Position numbers and translations under genes: made by a program | Shown: piece after piece, positions 36,808-49,200 of the stretch | Layout of the letters: the number at the start of each line of letters is the position of its first letter | How positions within the stretch are numbered: the stretch's first letter is position 1 | DNA from: Tetrahymena elliotti 4EA | Lineage: Eukaryota > Ciliophora > Oligohymenophorea > Hymenostomatida > Tetrahymenidae | Direction: 5' to 3' | DNA: 64,000 nt | Assembly: GCA_000231825.2 (NCBI GenBank) | Contig: JH720370.1 | Location: 62,661 to 126,660, forward strand | Notes under the pieces: generated by a model | Told to the model about the DNA's origin: nothing | Seen by the model: the letters and a program-made list of their open reading frames with translations, nothing else | Database searches by the model: none

Positions 36808-38409
36808 ATGTACTTTCATTTGTTTAGAGATAGAAATATATTTTAATTTTTATCTATTTAAAGTTACAAAGCTCTAATTTAACCTCTTACTTAAATCTTC
36901 ATATTGATTTCAGGTAAAATTATTAATATTTCTTTAAAATAATCTAATTAGTTGTTTCAAAAATTAGTTTTGGTTTTTTTTTTCATAAACACTATTTATT
37001 CTAAGAGTGATAGAATATTTTGGGTTGGTTGGTTTACTAGATATTTATTTGACTCTTCTCTCATTCATTTCATTAATTTTTATTTTCATTTCAATTTTTT
37101 TGTTGTTCTCATTCTTTTCATTTTCAACATTTTTTTATTCAATATCTAATTTTTTCAAAGGGAAATTTAAATTGACAAAATGGGTGCATAACAATTAGGA
37201 TCTGAATTAGCAAAATGCTCTAATCTTTAAACTTTGACTCTTTACATCTAGTAAAAACTGTCTTTCAATATTAATTATGAACAATTGAATGAATCAATAC
37301 AGTTTATTTATGCTTTTAAATTTAATTCAAATTTTTTTGTTGTTTTCATTCTTTTAAATATTTTTGATTCATTTTTTTTAAAATTTCTTTAAAGCCACTG
37401 TAGTATTGGTGATATGAACGTATAAGAATTAGGATCTTAATTAGTAAAATGCTCTAATCTCTCAACTTTGAATCTTTAACTCTAGTAAAATAGAGTTTCA
37501 TTGTTAATTATGAATTTTTGAATGAAAAATCAAAGCCTTTAAAATGCCATTTACGATTTGTTTACTTGATATTTATTTGTTTACTCACTCTCTTATCTGC
37601 TCACTCATTAATTTTTATTGTTTCTTTCCAGATTTATTTAGAAATTTTTACATTTTTTCTTTCTTTTAAATACTTATTTTTACAATTTTTTAAAAGCTGG
37701 AATAATATATATAAAGAAGCTGCTGAAGGATTAGGATCTGAATTAGCAAAATGCTCTAATCTCTAATTTTTGACTCTTAGCCTCTTGTAAAAATAAATTT
37801 ATAATACTAATTATGCATATTTAAATCAATAAATAAAGAATTTAATTGATTTATGTATTGAGTTAGCTTAATTGATATTTGCTAGGTCCCTCATTCATTA
37901 ATCTTTATTTTAAGATTTAATTCTAATTTTTATCTTGTTTTCATTCTTTTAAATATTTTTTTGTACAATACTTCTTTTTATAACTTTTTAAAAGTGGCAA
38001 CTTTATTGGCGATTTGGGTGCAAAAGCATTAGGATCTTAGTTATCAAAATGCTCTAATCTCTTAATTTTGAAACTTTACCTAAGGTAAAAATAAGGTTTT
38101 AGGATTAAAAAACAATACATTTTTGCTTGAATAAACAAATAATTAAATTTATGAGTCACATACTGAATAATTTGGTTTAGTTTACTTGATAGCTGGCTTG
38201 CTGACTGGCTCAAATATTAATTTTAATCTTTCTTTTTCAGATTTAATTCGAAATTTTTATGCCTTTCTCATTCTTTTATAAAATATTTGTTTTTATAATT
38301 TTTTAAAAGGTAGAATGATATTACTGACTCAGGTGCATAAAGATTAAGATCAAAGCAAATTAAAGCAAAAAGACTAGTTAAATTAACATTAACATATATA
38401 AATATATGA
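36808..38409 (+). CDS. LRR array C: short LRR gene with a retained first intron, 270 aa
   Basis: Exons 36808-37250, 37395-37484, 37697-37786, 37995-38084 and 38310-38409 total 813 nt and keep frame. The four LRR cores (for example EIQIDKMGAQQLGSELAKCS, WNNIYKEAAEGLGSELAKCS, GNFIGDLGAKALGSQLSKCS) and the terminal exon (RLRSKQIKAKRLVKLTLTYI) are intact, with phase-2 introns. The 5' part is odd. Compared with gene B the leader exon has a 1-bp insertion and the first intron has lost its GTAAAAAT donor, yet the sequence from the ATG through the old intron into the first LRR has no TGA and arrives in the right frame. That stretch would encode a hydrophobic F/I-rich segment. Real start and expression are uncertain. 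Confidence 0.5.
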
Positions 38410-39099
38410 AATGACAAGCCTTACTTATTTTAAATAATCTAATTATTACAAAAAAAATTGCTCTAAATTAAAACTTCTTTGGATTTCGTAATTTGTTACT
38501 TTTATCTTTTTAATTACATGGGGGAATTTGCAATCTCAAAAGATTAAATTTTATTCAATATTTTGATGAAAAAATTATTTTTTTAATACTTTAACATATG
38601 AAAAAATTATTTTATTGTTAATGCAATTTTTAATATATTGAAAAATGTTATTTAAAAGATTAAAAATAAAAAATTGAAATGAAGTGATTGCTTGAGTTTA
38701 TCTCTATCTTTTTCTAATTTTTTAAATTCACAAACATGTTATTTTATTTATTTTAATTAAAATTAGGCAAATAGCTTTTGAAGCTTGTTTTTGTGAATGG
38801 GTTTTTGTTGTATTTATTATTCTTCTACTTTGTACGAATTTAAAATTTTTGCATTTTAAAATCATAAAATTTATGAAAAAATAATTTCTAATTAATTAAT
38901 TAAATATTTGAGATTAGATTTTATAAATATGTTGTCTAATAACTCTTATTTTTTTATTTTGTTAATTTTTATCAAAAATTGCTATCAAATTTTTTTTGAA
39001 AATCAAAAACAATAAAAAATTAAATTTGTAATTAGATTTTGATCATAGATAATTCTAGTAAGTAAGTAGACTTTGGATATCAAAAAAGCAATAATTTTA
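38410..39099. other. intergenic
   Basis: Starts with the shared 3' flank of the LRR arrays; the rest is AT-rich with no signal. Confidence 0.5.
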
Positions 39100-40626
39100 A
39101 TGTCGATTCATTCTATTAACCTGCAAAAACTTAAAGAATTATATAATCAATCCAAGCTTAAGGAGGTTCTACAGATAACAGAAGAGTTACCTTAACAAGA
39201 AGATTTTGAGATTTATTAAGAAGTTCAAATGTTTAGAAGTATTTGCTTATTTGAGCTCAGCAGATATGAAGAGGGGGTTCTTGTGATGAATAAGCTATTA
39301 AACAGGCAAAAATAAGAGAGAGAAGGTAAAAAAATCAAAGAAATGGACATAATTGTAAGGATTTTGCTATTATGGTAATATTACTTTATAGAGCAAGAGA
39401 ATTTGAAGAAGTTAAACCAACTAAAAAATTAACTTCATGAGATTTGTCAATAGTATTCTTAACAATTCAGTGATATTAAAGATTATAATCATGGGGTATA
39501 CTTACTTGGCATAGGAACGTATAACTTTATAGAGTTCTACAGTGAAACAGATAATTTATAATGTGTAGACTACTTTATTAAGAGCTTAGATTAAGTATCT
39601 GAATATGAATATTAAATATTGAATTCAATAGGATGGATTTACATTTCAAAAAGCAAGTTTAAAGAATCATTAATATGGAATAAAAGGCTATACGAAAAGT
39701 GCCCAAGTTTTCCAGGAATAACTAACAACTTAGCTATATCATATATGAATTTAGGAATGTATGAAGAATCAATGGAATGCTTGCTTTAAGCTGAGAAATT
39801 ATGTCCTGATAATATAATAATATTAAATAACTTAGCTTAAATTTGTGAGGATAGAAAAGACTTTGAAAATGCTACTGCTTATTATAAAAAATCTTATTAA
39901 TTAAACCCTTCATTTCCTTAAACTTGTTATTAATACGCAGTTTTTTTGAATGAAAATTAATTTTAAAAAGAGGCACTTTAAATTTTAGAAAAAGGATTCC
40001 ATGATAATCCTGATTGCTATACATTGTATGAGGAATTAGTAATGCTTTTGTATGAAAAAGAAGACTATGAAACATGTTTTTAATACTTAAAGAGAGGATT
40101 AGAAAATAATTTAGATGATCCTTTTTATTTAAATTTAGCAGGTAATATTTATTATTTTTCATAAGAATATGAGAAAGCAATAAGTTATCTCAAGAAAACA
40201 ATGGAAATTCTACAAAATGAAAATTAGACAAAATTAAAAATAAGAGTTTTATCATGCTTAGGAGATTGTTAATTCTACTTAAAATAGTATGAAGAAGCCC
40301 TTAATAGCCTTTTTTAAGCTATTAATTATTAAGCCTCATCATATAATTTTAGATTTTTATTCAAAAATATTGCTTTGATTATTGATGACTCATCCATTTT
40401 AGATGTTCAGACTAAAGTAAAAATCATAGAATCCTACCAAGGAATTTATCAATCTAAATTGTAGTATTTGATTTCTTTGATAGAAAACTAATAAGTAACT
40501 ATTTGCCTCAAAAAAAAGTTGGATTTGTATGTAAAAATACTCAATATGATAGCCTATCAGAAAATTATTTAGCCACAACTAATTTATTTAAACGAATTAA
40601 CCCATTGGGATATGTATATTGATTGA
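39100..40626 (+). CDS. TPR protein, 508 aa
   Basis: Single 509-codon frame, no intron. Successive TPR units are clear in the second half: NNLAISYMNLGMYEESMECL then QAEKLCPDNIIILNNLAQIC, EDRKDFENATAYYKKSYQLN, and NLAGNIYYFSQEYEKAISYL. The N-terminal third is helical with TPR-like spacing. The protein ends QLIYLNELTHWDMYID, a C-terminal signature shared with the paralogues at 58201 (HWDLFID) and 60304 (HWDLSID). The start reads MSIHSINLQKLKELYNQSKL, matching the paralogues' first helix (KNLYYNSKLDEC). Likely a scaffold in a ciliate-specific TPR family. Confidence 0.85.
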
Positions 40627-41186
40627 CTGTAGCAATTTCAATTTTTCTATTATAAATTAAATTTTTAGTTGAAGAAGTAAATATTAATTTTATTTAATCT
40701 ATTAATNNNNNNNNNNNNNNNNNNNNNNNNNNNNNNNNNNNNNNNNNNNNNNNNNNNNNNNNNNNNNNNNNNNNNNNNNNNNNNNNNNNNNNNNNNNNNN
40801 NNNNNNTATTAATATTATTTTATTTTTAGAAACATTAATTAAATAAGTCTAATGAGATAATTTATGAAAAATACATATTATATACTATTATTTAACTATT
40901 AAAGTAGAGCTTAAATTAAATTAAAAATTAGTCTAAATAAGGAAGGTTTAATAATTTATTAAAATATTTAGAAATTATAAGATATGTTTATGCTTATCTA
41001 AATTAAAAAGGGAATAATGGTGTTGTTCAAATTTGTTAGTGAAATAAAAAAATCTAAACAATATTAGATAAACAAAAAAATACAAATAATTTATAACATA
41101 TTTTTATTATTTAATTACTAAAATTAGCTCTATTTAGTTATCATTATTGGAAGTAGTTTTATTATTCTAAAAATTATTTTCATTAT
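40627..41186. other. intergenic containing a gap
   Basis: AT-rich spacer with a 100-N placeholder at 40707-40806. No coding signal around it. Confidence 0.7.
40707..40806. other. assembly gap (100 N)
   Basis: Exactly 100 Ns; true size unknown. It lies just before the first of the two duplicated channel genes. Confidence 0.98.
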
Positions 41187-44100
41187 TCATTTTATAATTT
41201 ATTTCAAAATTTAATTATTTTTTTCCATAATTGAGTTGAATTTTTAAATAATAAGATTAGAATTTCCTTTCGAAAAATAAAATTAATAATTTTTAAATGA
41301 ATCAAAATCCCAAGCTATATTATTACATATCATTTGTAAATTATTTTTGATTTAAAGTTGAGAATTTTTACTAGTAGCTATTCTAGATAAAACACATGGA
41401 GTATTTAGGTTCGATTATTTTTGCTATTCAACAACGTTTCTTTCATTTTATGATTTTTTTCTTGAATTTTGGAAACTATACTCACTAAAATTTTCAATTT
41501 CTTACAATATTTTGGATAGGCTGTTCCCCTTCATTTACTTAAAGTATTAAGATACTTTAGTATTAGTAAATATGTCATCATTTCCTTCTATTTAGGGCTA
41601 TTAATTATTTTCTTTGCATTTTTTAACTCCATCTGAATCTAAGACAGATTTTTAATTTTCAAATTTAGGAAGCTCTTTATCATTTAATTATTACATAGGA
41701 TCATTTTATTGCAAATTCACCTTGTCCAGAGTACCCATTTACTTGAATTTTTTTTCTTAGCCCTATTGATCCTGAGAAGAAAAAATATTAGAATATAAAA
41801 ACAAGAGAAAAATAATTTTTTATCAGACTATTATAGAAATGAAATAATATGAAAGGATTTCAAGAATAAATTAGTTACATCTATTTCATGGTTTGATATT
41901 GGAACTATTTTAGAACTTTGAATACTAGATCTCTTTTTTGCTTAATAACTTAATATTTCACTTTTTAAATATGATCCATAAGTTTTATTACAAGCTTCTA
42001 ACTCTTTCTAGAGGAAATTTTCATCAATATTCTATTCTTAAACTTCTTTAATTAAATTCTCAGAAGAATCCAAAGATTGATTTTAAGATTAATTGAATTG
42101 TAAATACTCAATTAAATCCATTTCTTTGAAATTTTCTTTATCATTATTGAACTAAAATTTAAAGGCAAGCATTTAATTTAAATTTAAATTATCTAAGCTA
42201 TTGTGATGAAATACTAATTTTCTATTGAAATTTCTCCTATTTTATTATTTCTACTCATTTATTTTAATTCTATATAGAAATGATTTTTTATTCAGGTTGA
42301 TAAGTAAACAATCCTTTGTAAGGTGAGTATAATTTTAGCAAAATTAGCATCTTAATTACACATCCTTATAATTATTATACATTAATATTTTATCTTTTGT
42401 CTAACAAAAAAATTCGAACTCTTCTTCTTAATCTTTAACAATATTTATAAAATCAGATTTTCTTATCTTAAGAACCTTAGTTTTATCAAAGCATTTTATC
42501 ACACAGTTAGCATCTGTCCCTGTAAAAAATGAAACTTAACCAAAAGTGTCTCCTTTTTTTAAGATTTCATATGGTTTTGCATTTTTCTAGTTTTTACATC
42601 TTGCATTCTAAATTTCAACTAATATTTCAATAGTTTTTAATACAAATTAATAATTTTTATTACAAATTAAAAAGTATTTCTATCAAGTAAATATTTTATG
42701 GTAAAACTCCAAAAAAAAATGAATAACCTAACAAAAATTTTAATTGAAACATTTTAAAAAAATTGTAACAAATTCTAATTTAAATTTTTACCTTATCCTT
42801 CTTGTATGTAAAACAAAAAATGATCATTTTCATCTTGAGTTAAAATAATTTATTCTGGATAGTAAATTTCATCAATACATCTTAAGGAGAGCTTTTCTAA
42901 AGTTTAATCTGAATAAGAAAGAGAAAAACATTAAATATTTTTAAGTATCTAAAAATTCATCTAAATAGTTAACTAATCTCTTAATTCTTATGGTAAAAGT
43001 TAAAACATTTTTAGTTCAGACATTAGGTTATCTGAGTTTTCATTATATTAATTGATGTATTAATTTATTCGAAATTTCATTTCTCTTTTTTAAGATACAA
43101 AAAATTTAATTTAATTAAAATAAATAAAATATTTTTACTTGGAAATATTTTTTTGAGCAAGTTATTGATTTAGTTTAGAAACCTCAAAGTTTTATTTGAA
43201 TTATTACTTGCTCTTTTAATATGTTATTGAGCAAACTGAACTTAGAAGATATCCATACATAATTATGTCAAAAATAATTATAATCACTGCAAGAATATTT
43301 TGCAAAGAAGTTTAGTAAGAGTTTAATCCATGAGCTATCAAAGTCAAAGACAGATAAAAGGTACATAAATAATCATTCCACCAATTAGAGTTACTATTTT
43401 GAGTAGAATGTAATTTTTGACTAGTATTTTAATTTTCAAACTAAGACAGTAAATGCCAAGTTAATGAAATAATATGAGTTATTATAAATAAGTTGATTAA
43501 AATAGAAGCCAGTTAAATGTAAGAATTATTTTTAAAAAGAATTCGCAATTATAACTAAATTATCCTACATTCTTTTTTTAAATTGTATATTTTTATAAAT
43601 TACATTATTCTAATAAAAAACAATAAAAATTTGTCAGCTTATTGACTGAAGGTAAGAATTAAAAAAATTAGAGCAATACAATCAAATAGCATTCTTTCCT
43701 TGAAGTAGAAAATTATCACACTCTTTCTATCGCTTATAATTTTATTTTCAGTATATAACTTCGAGTTGAAGGAGATCATGATTTCAATAATCCACATACA
43801 ACATATTATTTTATAACAATAATTCTGAAAGTTATCATTAACCTGAACCTAAGACACAGTAACAAAAGAAAGGAAAACAAAGTAAAAAAAGTTAATAATC
43901 ATCAAAATTAATTTAAATCCAAAAAATTAATTCTACTAAATATCAAAAAGCTCCACATTTTAAAATTTATCAATTATTTCATTCAAAAAAATTAAAAAGA
44001 TACTATTTTACTCAGGAATGGAATCGCTTAGGTCATGGATTTGCTATCTTATTTGGAAGTTTAGCAACCTTGTCCTGTATATGTTTGTGAATTTTTTATA

Positions 44101-44709
44101 GTAATTACTTGCTTAGATTTTTATCTTTGCCAAAAGTGCAAGGTTTTTTAGAAATAAATCTCTCTTTGTAAATAAAATGGTAGAATTTTAATTTTTATGA
44201 TTTGTTCCAATGAACGTGTTATTCTCAAACCCAAATATTTAAAAAACCTTTTAACTCTAACAAGATGAGGCTTTCTCGAAATGTCCAAATTTACTCTCTT
44301 AATCATTCTTAAATATTTAGCTATTTCTACACTTTATATCTGGAAGAAAATTGTTAGCTTACAGAATATTTTAAACTTACAATGAATTCATATTCAACTT
44401 TTTAAAATCCGCTTTTGAATAGTGAAAATCCTCACAACTTTTTTAATAAGAACTCATAGTAAATGTATTATTTTTATCATTTTGCATTTGCTCATAAGTG
44501 TTCATAAAATCACATTTCTCTGTATTCCAATTACAAGTAATGTCTTTCTTATTTTTATTCCTCTATGCGCTCTGTGTTTCACTCCAAAATGAGTCATCAT
44601 TCAGCTAATTCATATTTCTTATTTTATCTCCATTGCTTGAGAAATAATTACTGATAAAAATACTCTGTTCAGCATGCTAACCTTTAGGGCAAATATCTTA
44701 CGTATCCAT
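41187..44709 (-). CDS. cation channel with cNBD, tandem copy 1, 1062 aa
   Basis: Exons 43139-44709, 42792-43084, 41879-42618 and 41187-41771 (3189 nt), all GT..AG and in phase. An N-terminal N/S-rich tail (about residues 1-250) is followed by six membrane segments (S1 near 265, S4-like KIYNLKKECRIIQLQLRILF near 380, S5, pore). The pore loop is FYLSLTLIAHGLNSYQTSLQ at about 455-475. C-linker: KEMKFRINQYINQYNENSDN. cNBD: YEILKKGDTFGQVSFFTG with RKSDFINIVKDQEEEFEFFC. CQFCQNYTHLTKDC is the knuckle-like motif. The Q/N-rich tail ends in TGA. It belongs to the voltage/CNG-type cation channel superfamily, but the K+ signature GYG is replaced. Expected in plasma or ciliary membrane; ion and ligand unknown. 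The two-base first-intron phase matches its neighbours. Confidence 0.87.
43522..44114 (-). repeat. 593-bp tract identical to 48672-49264
   Basis: Read side by side, every base of this stretch matches the tandem channel copy, whereas the flanks on both sides differ every 15-40 bases. It covers the end of the N-terminal tail through S1-S4. Confidence 0.85.
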
Positions 44710-45487
44710 TTATTTGAAAGTGATTATCAAAGTACAAATTAATGTTTAATTCTTAATATTTTTTTAATAAAAATAAGCAATACATTGATTTATTAAAAAT
44801 CATGAATCTCTAAGCTTTTTATATTAAATTCTTCAAGAAAAGTTAATTATTCAATAAGTATAAAAAGGAATAGAATTCAATTTATTTTCACCGAAGTTTA
44901 ATTACATAAACAATACAATTTTTTATTCAAATTTATTTAAAAATTAGTTAAAGTAAACATATTAAATATGTGTTTTATTTTAAATTTTTGCTTATCTTGT
45001 ATTGAGCTTTGTTTTATTAAATTTATTAGTACTTTAAGATAGAGAATGTGAAGTTTCTATAATCTAAGGTAAATAAAATTCTATTCATTCTATTAACTTT
45101 GTAATTTGGATTTGTATCAGCAAAATTTTTTACAAAATAAAAGTGATAATTTTTTTAAAAAGTAGATAACTTTAATTATGTTTTTTTAATTAATTTAGTA
45201 TAAAATTTATCACTTTTACCTTGTATTTGGTTTTCTTTTGTTAATTTTTTTAGTATTTTGGCTTAAAGATATAAGGATCTAGAGTTTCGAGAAGAGAAGT
45301 AAAAGTGAAGAACTTTTCTACAAGCAATATAAATTTACACATACAGTTAAAAATTGATCTTTAATTTAAGAAAATCAAATAAAAATCTATTTTCAAAGAT
45401 AAGAAATTTTACAAATATTACAAGTTTATAAAAAAATAAAAAGTAATATTTAGAATCTTATAACTTTTATATATTTTTATTTAAAAG
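44710..45487. other. upstream region of channel copy 1
   Basis: AT-rich. The part 44930-45400 is homologous to 50040-50430 upstream of copy 2, including the block GGATCTAGAGTTTCG..AAG and a TTTTTTTAGTATTTTGGC-like lead. It may hold the minus-strand promoter. Confidence 0.55.
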
Positions 45488-45882
45488 TGTAAATAATATT
45501 GGTGAAATGGGTGCCTAAAAACTAGGATCTGAATTATCAAAATGCTCATCTCTAAACTTTGACTCTTAACCTTCGGTAATAATAGTGTTTTAATATTAAT
45601 TATGCATTTTCAAATGAATAAATAAATGAATGAGTATATTAATTAAGTAACGACTGACAAATTTTGGTTTGTTTACTTGAGACTAGTTTGACTAATTCAT
45701 TCATTTTTATTTGTTCTTTTCAGATTTCATTCATATTTTATGTCTTTTCCTTTCTTTTAATTACTATTTTATTCAATTTTTATTTTTAAAAGTGAGAATA
45801 AAATTGGTGAAATGGGTGCCTAAAAATTAGGATCTGAATTAGCAAAATGCTCTAATCTCTAAACTTTAACTCTTAACCTTGA
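45488..45882 (+). pseudogene. orphan pair of LRR exons (array D)
   Basis: Two LRR exon units with the typical intron between them. The first (45488-45575) is 88 nt: two bases are lost after AAATGCTC, breaking frame. The second (45793-45882) is a perfect 90-nt phase-2 exon (ENKIGEMGAQKLGSELAKCS). No leader or terminal exon is nearby. They sit at the junction between the two tandem channel units. Confidence 0.75.
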
Positions 45883-46238
45883 GTAAAAATAGGGTTTCAA
45901 TATTAATTATGCATTTCCAAATGAATCAATAAATGAATGGATGTATTAATTAATAGGTAACGACTGACTATTTTCAGTTTGTTTACTTGATAATTTCATT
46001 CACATATTTATTTCTTTTTCTTTCTTTCTCGGTGATATTTAATTTATTTATAAGTATTCAGAAAATATGGTGAGAATTTATGGTATTTAACTATTAAAAT
46101 AAAGCAAAATACTAAACAATGTTAGATAGCTAAAATATAAATAATATACAAAATATTATAATAATTTAATTACTAAAAGAGCTAAATTTAGTTATCATAA
46201 GAAGTAGTTTTTATTATTGGAAAAATTATTTTCATTTT
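45883..46238. other. junction region
   Basis: Starts as LRR-type intron sequence (to about 45995), then passes into the duplicated 3' flank of the channel gene. Confidence 0.5.
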
Positions 46239-49200
46239 TCATTTGATATTTTATTTCAAAATTTAAATATTTTTTTACATAATTATGTTGAGTTTTTAAA
46301 TAATGAGGTTAGAATTTCCATTTTAAAAGTAATATTAATAATTTTTAAGTGAATCGAAATCCCAAGCTATGCTATTCGTTATCATTTGTAAATTACTTTT
46401 AATTTAAAGTTGAGAATTTTTACTTGTAGCTATTCTTGATTAAACACATGGACTATTTAGGTTGGATTATTTTTGCTATTCAACAACCTTTCTTTCATTT
46501 TATGACTTTTTTCTTTGATTTAGGAAACCATACTCACTACAATTTTCAATTTCCAAGAATATTTTTGATAGGCTGTTCCCTTTAACTTGCTTAAAGTATT
46601 AAGAGACTTTAGTATTTGTAAATATATCTTCATTTCCTTCTATTTGAGGCAATTAATTATTTTCTTTGCATTTTTTAACTCCATCTGAATCTAAGACAGA
46701 TTTTTAATTTTCATATTTAGGAAGCTCTTTTTCGTTTAATTATTGCATCGGATCATTTTATTGCAAATTCACCTTGTCCAGAGTACCCATTTACTTGAAT
46801 TTTTTTTCTTAACCCTATTGATCCTGAGAAGAAAAAAAATTAGAATATCAAACGAGATAAAAATAATTTTTTACAATTAGAAATGAAATAATTTGAAAAG
46901 ATTTAAAGAATAAATTAATTACATCTATTTCATGATTTGATATTGGAACTATTTTAGAACTCTGAATACTTGATCTGTGTTTTGCTTATTAACTCAATAT
47001 TTCGCTTTTTAGATATGATCCATAAGTTTTATTACAAGCTTCTAACTCTTTCTAGAGGAAATTTTCATCAATATGTTATTCTTAAACTTCTTTAAGTAAA
47101 TTCTAAGAAGAATCTAAAGATTGATTTTAAGACTAATTGAATTATAAATACTCTATTATATCCATTTCTTTGAAATTTTCTTAATCATTATTGAACTAAA
47201 ATTTAAAGGCAAGCATTTAATTTACATTTAAATTATATAAGCTATTGTGATGAAATACTAATTTTCTATTGAAATTTCTCCTATTTTATTATTTCTACTC
47301 ATTTATTTTAATTCTATATAAAAAGGATTTTTTATTTAGGTTGATAAGTTAACAATTCTTTGTAAGGTGACTATAGTTTTAGCAAAATTAACATCTTAAT
47401 TACACATCCTTATAATTATTGTACATTAATATTTTATCTTTTGTCTAACAAAATAATTAGAACTCTTCTCCATTTTCTTTTACAATATTTATAAAATCAG
47501 ATCTTCTTATCTTAAGAACCTTTGTTTTATCAATACATTTTACCGCATAATTAGCATCTATCCCAGTAAAAAATGAAACTTCTCCAAAAGTGTCTCCTTT
47601 TTTTAAGACTTCGTAGGGTTTTGGACTTTTCTAGTTTTTACATCTCGTATTCAAAATTTCAACTAATATAATAATTCAACATTTTTTATAACAAATTAAT
47701 AATTTTTACAACAAATAAAAAAAACATAAATTAATGTCTTTAATTTTTTCAAGTAAATATTTTGCTTTAAAACCCCAAAAAAAATGAATAGTCTTACCCA
47801 AAATTTTAATTGAAAAACATGTAAATTTAAATTTATTTAACAAAAAGAAATGAATTTTAATAGTTTATAGTTGAATTAAAAAAATCAATTTTAATAGTTA
47901 ATAGTTGAATTAAAGAAATCAATTTTAATTAAAATTTTTACCTTATCCTTCTTGGATGTAAAATAAAAACTGATCATTTTCACCTTGAGTTAAAATAATT
48001 TATTCTGGGTAGTAAATATCATCAATACATCTTAATGAGAGTTTTTCTAAAGTTTAATCTGAATAAGAAAGAGAAAAACATTAAATGTTTTTAAGTACCT
48101 AAAAATTCATCTAAATAGTTAACTAATCTCTTAATTCTTATGGTAAAAGTTAAAACGTTTTTAGCTCAGATATTAGGTTATCCGAGTTTTTATTTTATGA
48201 ATCAATGTGTTAATTAATTCGAAATTTCATATCTCTTTTTATTATAAATAAAAAAATTAAAGATGCATTTAAAAAAATAGTGTTTTACTTGGAAATATTT
48301 TTTTGAGCAAGTTATTGATTTAGCCTAGAAACCTCAAAATCTTATTTGAATTATTATTTATTTTTTTAATATGTTATTGAGCAAACTGAACTTAGTAGAT
48401 ATCCATACATAATTATGTCAAAAATAATTATGAGCACCGCAAGAATATTTTGCAAAGAAGTTTAGTAAGAGTTTGGTCCACGAGCTATCAAAGTCAAAGA
48501 CAGATAAAAGGTACATAAATAATCATTCCACCAATTAGAGTTACTATCTTCAGTAGGATGTAATTTTTGACTAGTATTTTAATTTTCAAACTAAGACAGT
48601 AACTACCAAGTTAATGAAATAATATGAATTATTATAAATAAGTTGATTAAAATAGAAGCCAGTTAAATATGAGAATTATTTTTAAAAAGAATTCGCAATT
48701 ATAACTAAATTATCCTACATTCTTTTTTTAAATTGTATATTTTTATAAATTACATTATTCTAATAAAAAACAATAAAAATTTGTCAGCTTATTGACTGAA
48801 GGTAAGAATTAAAAAAATTAGAGCAATACAATCAAATAGCATTCTTTCCTTGAAGTAGAAAATTATCACACTCTTTCTATCGCTTATAATTTTATTTTCA
48901 GTATATAACTTCGAGTTGAAGGAGATCATGATTTCAATAATCCACATACAACATATTATTTTATAACAATAATTCTGAAAGTTATCATTAACCTGAACCT
49001 AAGACACAGTAACAAAAGAAAGGAAAACAAAGTAAAAAAAGTTAATAATCATCAAAATTAATTTAAATCCAAAAAATTAATTCTACTAAATATCAAAAAG
49101 CTCCACATTTTAAAATTTATCAATTATTTCATTCAAAAAAATTAAAAAGATACTATTTTACTCAGGAATGGAATCGCTTAGGTCATGGATTTGCTATCTT

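Noticed and set aside
37018..37043. GGTTGGTTTA, resembling part of the Tetrahymena chromosome breakage sequence
   Set aside because: Only 10 of 15 bases match; not a breakage site.
39872..40180. 102-codon minus-strand frame
   Set aside because: Lies antisense inside a clear TPR gene; it is a shadow of that gene.
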